64,000 nucleotides of DNA, from NCBI GenBank assembly GCA_964017195.1, contig OZ024895.1, forward strand, positions 20,799,534 to 20,863,533, in the 5' to 3' direction. The position numbers and the translations under genes are program-made. Below the pieces are notes generated by a model. That model had not been told where the DNA came from. It worked only from the letters and a program-made list of their open reading frames with translations, and searched no databases. Source of the stretch: Siderastrea radians (Eukaryota > Cnidaria > Anthozoa > Scleractinia > Rhizangiidae). Positions 55,495-64,000 of the stretch are shown here, piece after piece. Within the stretch, counting starts at the first letter, position 1. Each line of letters starts with the position of its first letter.

Positions 55495-57652
55495 ATGACC
55501 ATGATCGACGACAACGCTACTGCTAAAGGAGCAAATGGTAACGGTAGTCAGTTTTTTTAAACTTATTAGAAGCATTAACTTTCGGGTTGCTTGCCATGTT
55601 AATTCTCAGTAAATTGGTTTGGGATTACATCATGAAGACAATATACTGGCAAAAATGGTTTGAATCCAGGAGTCCTCTTAGTCTGTCTTGGGTGATCGTC
55701 TAGATAAGAGCGGTCCTTAGTACAAGGGACGTTTAAACTAGGGGTTTCAGTAGTATGTTTATTATGATCGCCTGATAAAGAAGCTGAGAGACTAGTCTTG
55801 GAAAAGACTATTGTTGATGACATTGGGTGACATATTGAAAATCTAAGCTGAGCGGAAGTCAAGGGATGGCGCAGCTGTGAGAGCACTCGCCTTCCACCAA
55901 TATGGCCCGGGTTCGATTCCCGTTCTCGGGGCCTGTTTCTCGAAACTCCCGATAACTTTCCGGGCCCGGTAAGTATTTTTCGAGCTCATTCATTTTTCAG
56001 CTAATGATAATTATAGGAGCAAACTTAGCGATATGCTTCACGAAATTATAAAGATTAAAATTTAGCTTTAAAAATCAATAAATATGGTATAGCTATTCAG
56101 TGGAGAATATTGTGCACCTAAAATAGTTTTCGGGCCCGGAAAGTTAAGGGGAGTTTCGAGAAACGACCCCCCGGTGTCATATGTGGGTTGAGTTTGTTGT
56201 TGGTTCTTGTCCTTGCTCCAAAGGTTTTTCTCCGGGTTCTACGGTTTTCCTTCCTCCATAAAAACCAATATTTCCAAATTCCAATTCCACCTGCTAGTAA
56301 GGCGCATTTGATTATATTCATATAGAAAATGCGCTATGTAAGTTCTAAATTATTATTAATTATTATTATAAAGTGCTCTGAAAATAGGGTCTGCTCGGGT
56401 TTTTGAAATGTCAGCACATGCCAACTATACTCCTTTTCAGGACGACTCTTACCTGGACGGCCATTATTGACTTGCAGGCTGTAGTATTCTTAAAGTATAT
56501 TCTTCACTTGCTAAAGCAAGCTAAGTAAGTTATAGCCTTCTTGTCAGTATTCCTCGCTTTGTTCTCTGTTTAGAAACAAACGTTATCAATGGAGCAACTG
56601 CCTCTCAGCCACCATTTGATATTCCAGTGGGGATGAAGATTGGGATGACCTCAGCTTATGCAGTAATCTTCGTCATCGCTCTGTTTGGAAACTCCTTCGG
56701 TTTGTTTGTGGTGCTAAAGAAACCTTCCTCTACCAGTGTAACAAACATATTCATCGCCAACATGGCTGTTGCAGATCTACTTTTGACTTTCACAGTGATG
56801 CCGTTTTCTGTCGCCTTTTTGTACCGTAGACATCTTTGGTTTGGAGGAACACTTGGTACCATAACATGCAAAGTTTTATTCTATGTCATCTCCGTTTCCA
56901 TTTCAGCTACTGTTTTGACAATGATGTTTGTTTCATTGGATAGATTTTACGCTATATTCTATCCATTCAAAGCGATGGTTTTTCGGAGACCAAAAATTTT
57001 GTCAGCAGTCATTTGGATCCTATCTTTTGCGTTGATGATTCCATATGTTTTCTTGTATCAAGTGAGATATGATCCTCTCCAAGACGTGTATTATTTTGTC
57101 CAGGTGTGGTCATGGGCGGATCCAAATGATCTAACCTTGGAAGAAACTTTTCGCGTCCAGAGGATCTTTCATATCTGTGTTTTTGTAATGACGTATGCAT
57201 TGCCTCTTTCTATAACGATTGTTATTTATTTCTTTATATGTCGTAAATTGTGGCTGCGTAAAATCCCAGGAAACGTGACAGACAGCAACTGTGCCGCAGC
57301 TGAAAAGTCTAAACGCAAGGTGGTGCGATTGTTAGTCATCATTTGCGTCGTGTTTGCGTTGTGCTGGTTTCCAGTACACGTCAATCACTACTTCTTGTAC
57401 GTACGGCCTGATCAAGCACACATTCTACCTATAGAAGCCGAGTTCGTTTTCTACTGGTTAGCCCATGCAAACAGCGCGTTCAACCCGTGCCTATATGTGT
57501 TGTTGAACGACGCCTTTCGTAAGAAGCTTTTTGATACACTGGCCTGTTGTCCTAAAATCTTGCCAGCAACATTACCGTGGCAACCTCTATCGGTTTTTGT
57601 CCAGAGGAAAACACTACGATCAGGCAGCACGGTACGGACAACAGCTAGTTGA
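55495..57652 (+). CDS. Class A (rhodopsin-like) GPCR, neuropeptide-receptor type
   Basis: Two coding exons, 55495-55537 and 56574-57652, join in phase 1 (acceptor TCTGTTTAG; an alternative donor 6 nt downstream would add two residues), giving 373 residues. Exon 1 follows a TTGATTTCACAG acceptor, so a 5' UTR exon probably lies upstream. The short N-terminus has an NAT sequon. Seven hydrophobic segments follow, with class A landmarks: GNSFG in TM1, MAVADLL in TM2, Cys113 at the top of TM3, DRF (137-139) in place of DRY, FALCWFP (276-281 region) in TM6, and NPCLY (318-322) in TM7. A CC pair (about 339-340) in the tail could be palmitoylated. The CWFP plus HANSAFNPCLY pattern is typical of peptide receptors; the ligand cannot be named. 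ECL2 lacks the usual cysteine. Confidence 0.93.
55864..56370 (+). mobile_element. tRNA-derived SINE, split by a MITE
   Basis: The head GGGATGGCGCAGCTGTGAGAGC (A box) to GGTTCGATTCC (B box) resembles a tRNA, but the anticodon stem does not pair, so it is not a tRNA gene. The body resumes after the inserted MITE with 'GTCATATGTGGGTTGAG', 'GGTTTTTCTCCGGG' and 'ACGGTTTTCC', as in a very common cnidarian SINE. It lies in the GPCR intron. Confidence 0.75.
55929..56172. mobile_element. GTTTCTCGAAA-type MITE nested in SINE
   Basis: 'GTTTCTCGAAACTCCC' and 'CGGGCCCG' on the left are mirrored by 'CGGGCCCGGAAAG' and 'GGGGAGTTTCGAGAAAC' on the right; about 244 bp. Same terminus type and length as 5893-6136. 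Confidence 0.85.
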
Positions 57653-58357
57653 AGATGTGGACGTTTCAGGGCACTCGCTAGATTGAATCGGTTAAGCCTG
57701 AAGTAGGAAGAAAGAAGAGAAACAAACTCATTACATTCACTTGGACAAGCGTGATACCATCTAGAGTAGTTAAGGATTAGTGGTTCTTTATGCCTCCAAG
57801 TTTAAAAAGAGAAGTGCCTGTAATAACTGAACTACAGACAAATTATTTTATTATTGTAAGGCCTTCGAGACGTCATGTAAATCGAAGTGGTGCGTTCTGG
57901 TTGCTTTGGAAGATTGGGACTCCGGCCACAGTTTTCCTAGGGCTGATATCTTGCTTTGATGAGAAAGGGTGAATGCCAAAGGACACCTTGTTAGGGAAGC
58001 TGGCCGATAAAAGAGACCAGCTAGTCAGCCCCGTTTGCATTTCAAAGACTTCTGCAAGCGGAAACTGGAAGCAGCTGAGATCAGTATCGACACTTAAAGG
58101 ACTTGAGAGGAGCGGGCGTTTTGGAAGCAAGCCATTTGAGTTGGGAGTGCAAAGGGTGGAGAAGACGACCCAGCTGCTGTAGAAGAGGAACAGAAGAAAG
58201 TAAACCCAGAGAATCACTTCTACTGCTTCATCGACACCATACGTTAGCACCAGCTGCAGCAGACTGCGGACGCTAAAGCGAAAATCCTCCTCATCAGCCA
58301 CACTAGACACTGTCAATCAATCCAATCTCAGTAAGAGGCACCTTATTACTACTACTG

Positions 58358-58440
<83 letters not shown>

Positions 58441-58503
58441 ACTACTACTACTACACTACTACTACTACATTTTATTAATAACTCCGGATTTTATTCCAAT
58501 TTT
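57653..58503. other. GPCR 3' flank
   Basis: Likely GPCR 3' UTR followed by spacer. Overlapping short frames (57790-58316) have no family features. A CTA/CTG microsatellite occupies 58345-58469. Confidence 0.5.
58345..58469. repeat. (ACT)n-(GCT)n-(ACT)n compound microsatellite
   Basis: A tract of ACT units, an inner block of about 14 GCT units, then ACT units again. Confidence 0.95.
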
Positions 58504-58743
58504 ATGAATTTGATAGAACAATATCATCTATCCAATTTAGATCCTGAATCTTTAGATAATGATAGAATTAGGCGATATACAACTAACATGAAACAGAAAT
58601 ATATATCCTTCTGGCGACACAGCCTTGAACATTCAAAGAAATTAGAATTTTATAAAGTTTTTAAAGATGAATACTTTACTTCTGATTATTTAAACCAGCT
58701 AAGAAACTTTAATGAAAGACGAAATTTAGTGAAGTTTCACTAA
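58504..58743 (+). pseudogene. Non-LTR retrotransposon (LINE) C-terminal fragment
   Basis: The short frame carries 'KQKYISFWRHSLEHSKKLEF' then 'YKVFKDEYFTSDYLNQLRNF' and 'RRNLVKF'. This is the pattern seen downstream of the reverse transcriptase in coral LINE-derived proteins (KLxFYxxFKxxYxxxxYLxxLxxxxxRxxLxKF). The usual continuation is missing after the stop at 58743, and no reverse transcriptase precedes it, so it is a truncated relic. Confidence 0.6.
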
Positions 58744-60840
58744 AACACATTGAGTTAAATTTGAGCAAGATCGGCGCTCAAGTAAAGTACACAAACAAGT
58801 AATTGCGAAACCTCTTGGATCTTTCCTTGCAACAAATTGATCGTCTATTTTCCCCTGCAGTCACTTAAATTGTTTCCTCTTGCAAGTAAGACCTGATAGC
58901 TCAGATGGAATGATCGAGCAACTCTCAATTGGCCAGTGCCCGTTGACCAACCTTTGTAAGGCACTCATATTTTGTCTGGAGACCTTTCCGGTAACGTAAA
59001 TAAAGCCTCATTTACACTCGTTAGAAAAGCGCCACGGCGTTCCGAAATTCCGGCATCGTGCCAGGCTAAAAGAGGCACCGTCGAAAAATGTGCCTGTGTA
59101 AACGAATTACAAAGCTGCACCTGGTCAATTTTGATCAGGAGCCCAAAGTAAAGTCTAATACGCAGCCGTTACTTGGGAAACAATAACAGCCGCGTAGGAG
59201 ATTACAATGTTATGGGCTCTTGTTTTGATTTAACTCGAACCCTCACGCATGCTTAAATAAAGAAATAAAGAAATAAGTTAATAAATAATTCTGCAAATAA
59301 ATCTACCCTTAATCCCATTTAGCAAAAGGTCAATTAGAATGCTTCCTTAAAACTGAGTCGCAAGTTTAGGGCTAGTTGTTACTTAAGTAAATTGTACAGT
59401 TGTTTGGATTTAAATGGCCGCAGTAGGTAACAGAATTCCTTTTCTGGATTTTGCTTCGCGGTACAAAAAAATTTGGATGCTGTCGCAAACTATGTAAAGG
59501 TGGCTTTCCACCGTTCTTACGCGCACATGGACGGATTGTTTTAAGAGTCATTCAAACAAGTTAGTTATAAGCTCTCGTAACACGAAAGAAATCGGCTTCA
59601 TTTATAAAATGATAGCAGGTTATGTACAATACCCTTTTTTATAAGGACGTTTGTTTTCTGAGCTGAGTCTGAACGTTCTTAATTTTTTGATAATTACAGT
59701 CTGCAGTTTCTGAAAACGTCCAATTTTTTCTGCAACTATAAGAAACAAGCGTTTTGCAGTAAATAAACCCCAAAACCGTTTGTAAAACAGCTTTATTGGC
59801 GATTTGAAGTTAGATGCTGGCATTGCAATACGGTGCTCTCGAGTTCTCTTTAACGCGTGCCTCTCGTTTTAAAAATTTAAGCCTTGGGTAACTTCTTAGC
59901 GTGTTCTATTTTGACCTTGCTCAAGCTCAACGTTCTTTATTTGAAAAAGAGTAATGTTTCAAAGTGAAAAAAAGTAATGTAATGAAAACGAAGTAAAATG
60001 AAAAAGAGTAATGTAATAAAAAAGAGCAATGTTTCAAAAAGAGTAATGTTTCATTCTGATTTTTCATTTTAATATTTCATTTCACACCATTTGAGAACGG
60101 CGGTTCGTTTATTTCGCTAGATTACGTACAATATTGTCAGTAACGTGAAATAAAATAAACATTGCTCAGCAAAATGTCCTCTTCATTTTTTCCAGCATTT
60201 GTCGGAGCCCAAGTTTCTAAAACTGGCTCAACACTTACTTCCAAGTCGTGAACGAAGGGCTTTTTACACTGGTGATTTGTGATCCAAGGTAATAGTGATT
60301 TATGTGGACGTTTGAACCACATTTTATACCCTACAGAAAATTTGTGTCCGGGCCCGTGGAAAAGGGGTATTTAAGGAGAAAGCATTTTTTACCATTTTAA
60401 ATACAAGAGCAATATTTCGGCAGATCGCATGGCCGGATAATTATGAACCCTATTTAGAACATGCTGTTTTCACTAAATTTGACGATTTACGTTACGTACA
60501 TTGATTCTTTTGCGCACAAAATAGCGGTCATGTCGTGGCCTAAGCAGCGTTTACACGGTCTCAACCGCAAAACTGACTTTCCCTCGTCCTGATTCTGTCC
60601 CTGTGATTCCGAACAGTTGCCGAAAATGGATTAGATCGGATACCGCTTTTGAAAATCATTTTATCTTCGGTTGCAAGCTCGCAAAAAAAAAAAAAGAAAG
60701 AAAAAAAATACTGGGGAAAGATTGATTTTAATTTCCGTCCAGAAAGCTGACGAAAACGTGAAAGTACAAAAAATATCCTCCGAAAATCCACCGCAAATTT
60801 TTTTCGGCAATTTTCAAACAAAACGCGCGTAATTCGTCAC
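58744..60840. other. Spacer upstream of beta-tubulin
   Basis: No gene supported. A tRNA-promoter-like 'TAGCTCAGATGG' near 58896 may be a SINE head. A short cluster of 'AAAAGAGTAATGTTTCA' near-repeats spans about 59945-60055. Confidence 0.5.
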
Positions 60841-60852
60841 AAGTAATTTTGT

Positions 60853-60927
60853 CCAATCAGCAAATCACCTCAAGACAGAATTAACCAATCAGAGGCCACT
60901 ATTTGAAAGGTCACGTGGTGATGACGT
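60853..60927 (+). promoter_or_regulatory. Probable beta-tubulin promoter (CCAAT boxes, E-box, CRE-like)
   Basis: CCAAT at 60853-60857 and 60885-60889, each within CCAATCAG; CACGTG at 60912-60917; TGACGT at 60922-60927. They lie 115-190 bp upstream of the tubulin ATG. Clustered CCAAT boxes suit a housekeeping or cell-cycle promoter. No TATA box was seen. Confidence 0.55.
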
Positions 60928-61041
60928 TAGCAATGAGATCCGTTTCATGACGAATCAGTAGTCAGTTGCGAAGTTGATTTTTCTGAAGTCGGTTCGTTAT
61001 CTGTTTTTTCCTTGGGAGTTTTATGTGTTTAAGTTTTTAAA

Positions 61042-63948
<2,907 letters not shown>

Positions 63949-64000
63949 TAAGTTACACAACCCTTATTAATTCTGTAACATTTCTTTCAATTTTAACTTG

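Noticed and set aside
55864..55932. tRNA gene
   Set aside because: A and B boxes are present, but the anticodon arm does not pair and SINE body sequence follows.

Overview
The window looks like anthozoan cnidarian nuclear DNA, most likely a stony coral or close relative. It is AT-rich, its genes are intron-rich animal genes, and its spacers are packed with foldback MITEs, tRNA-derived SINEs and Penelope/Crypton debris. This taxonomic call is an inference. No bacterial or organellar features were seen.

Confident genes, left to right: (1) 3601-4116 (-), first coding exon of a secreted or membrane Cys-rich protein resembling the NALCN-channel auxiliary factor family (FAM155/NALF). (2) 31155-49594 (+), a complete PCID2 gene (TREX-2/THP1-type PCI-domain protein). 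I resolved it into 19 coding exons giving exactly 399 codons, including one AT-AC (U12-type) intron. (3) 55495-57652 (+), a two-exon class A GPCR of neuropeptide-receptor type. (4) 61042-63933 (+), a beta-tubulin gene whose last short exon lies beyond the window. Two further multi-exon models (5616-8387 and 11221-14562) have phase-compatible splice sites but no recognised family, so they are tentative.

The most striking object is a 15.6-kb long-inverted-repeat element (15533-31142). Its two ends are near-identical inverted copies: about 150 bp of unique terminal sequence followed by kilobases of an 18-bp satellite, on opposite strands (15689-20085 and 28690-30832). This foldback-like design encloses 8.5 kb holding a decayed Penelope-like element, a Crypton-type fragment and small MITEs. 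No intact transposase is visible. Its right end stops 12 bp before the PCID2 start codon. Its left end abuts a 956-bp element with the same termini and a perfect 9-bp target-site duplication. Just outside that pair sits a perfect NRF1-type palindrome (14540-14551). The simplest reading is that a nested 16.6-kb insertion split the PCID2 promoter from its coding start.

PCID2 introns and the flanking spacers hold many short inverted-repeat elements. They fall into groups by terminus and duplication: TTAA-ended elements, CAGGG-ended elements with 5-bp duplications, elements with 9-bp duplications, and GTTTCTCGAAA-type elements, one of which sits inside a SINE in the GPCR intron. The genes appear to be independent housekeeping and signalling genes, with no sign of a functional cluster.
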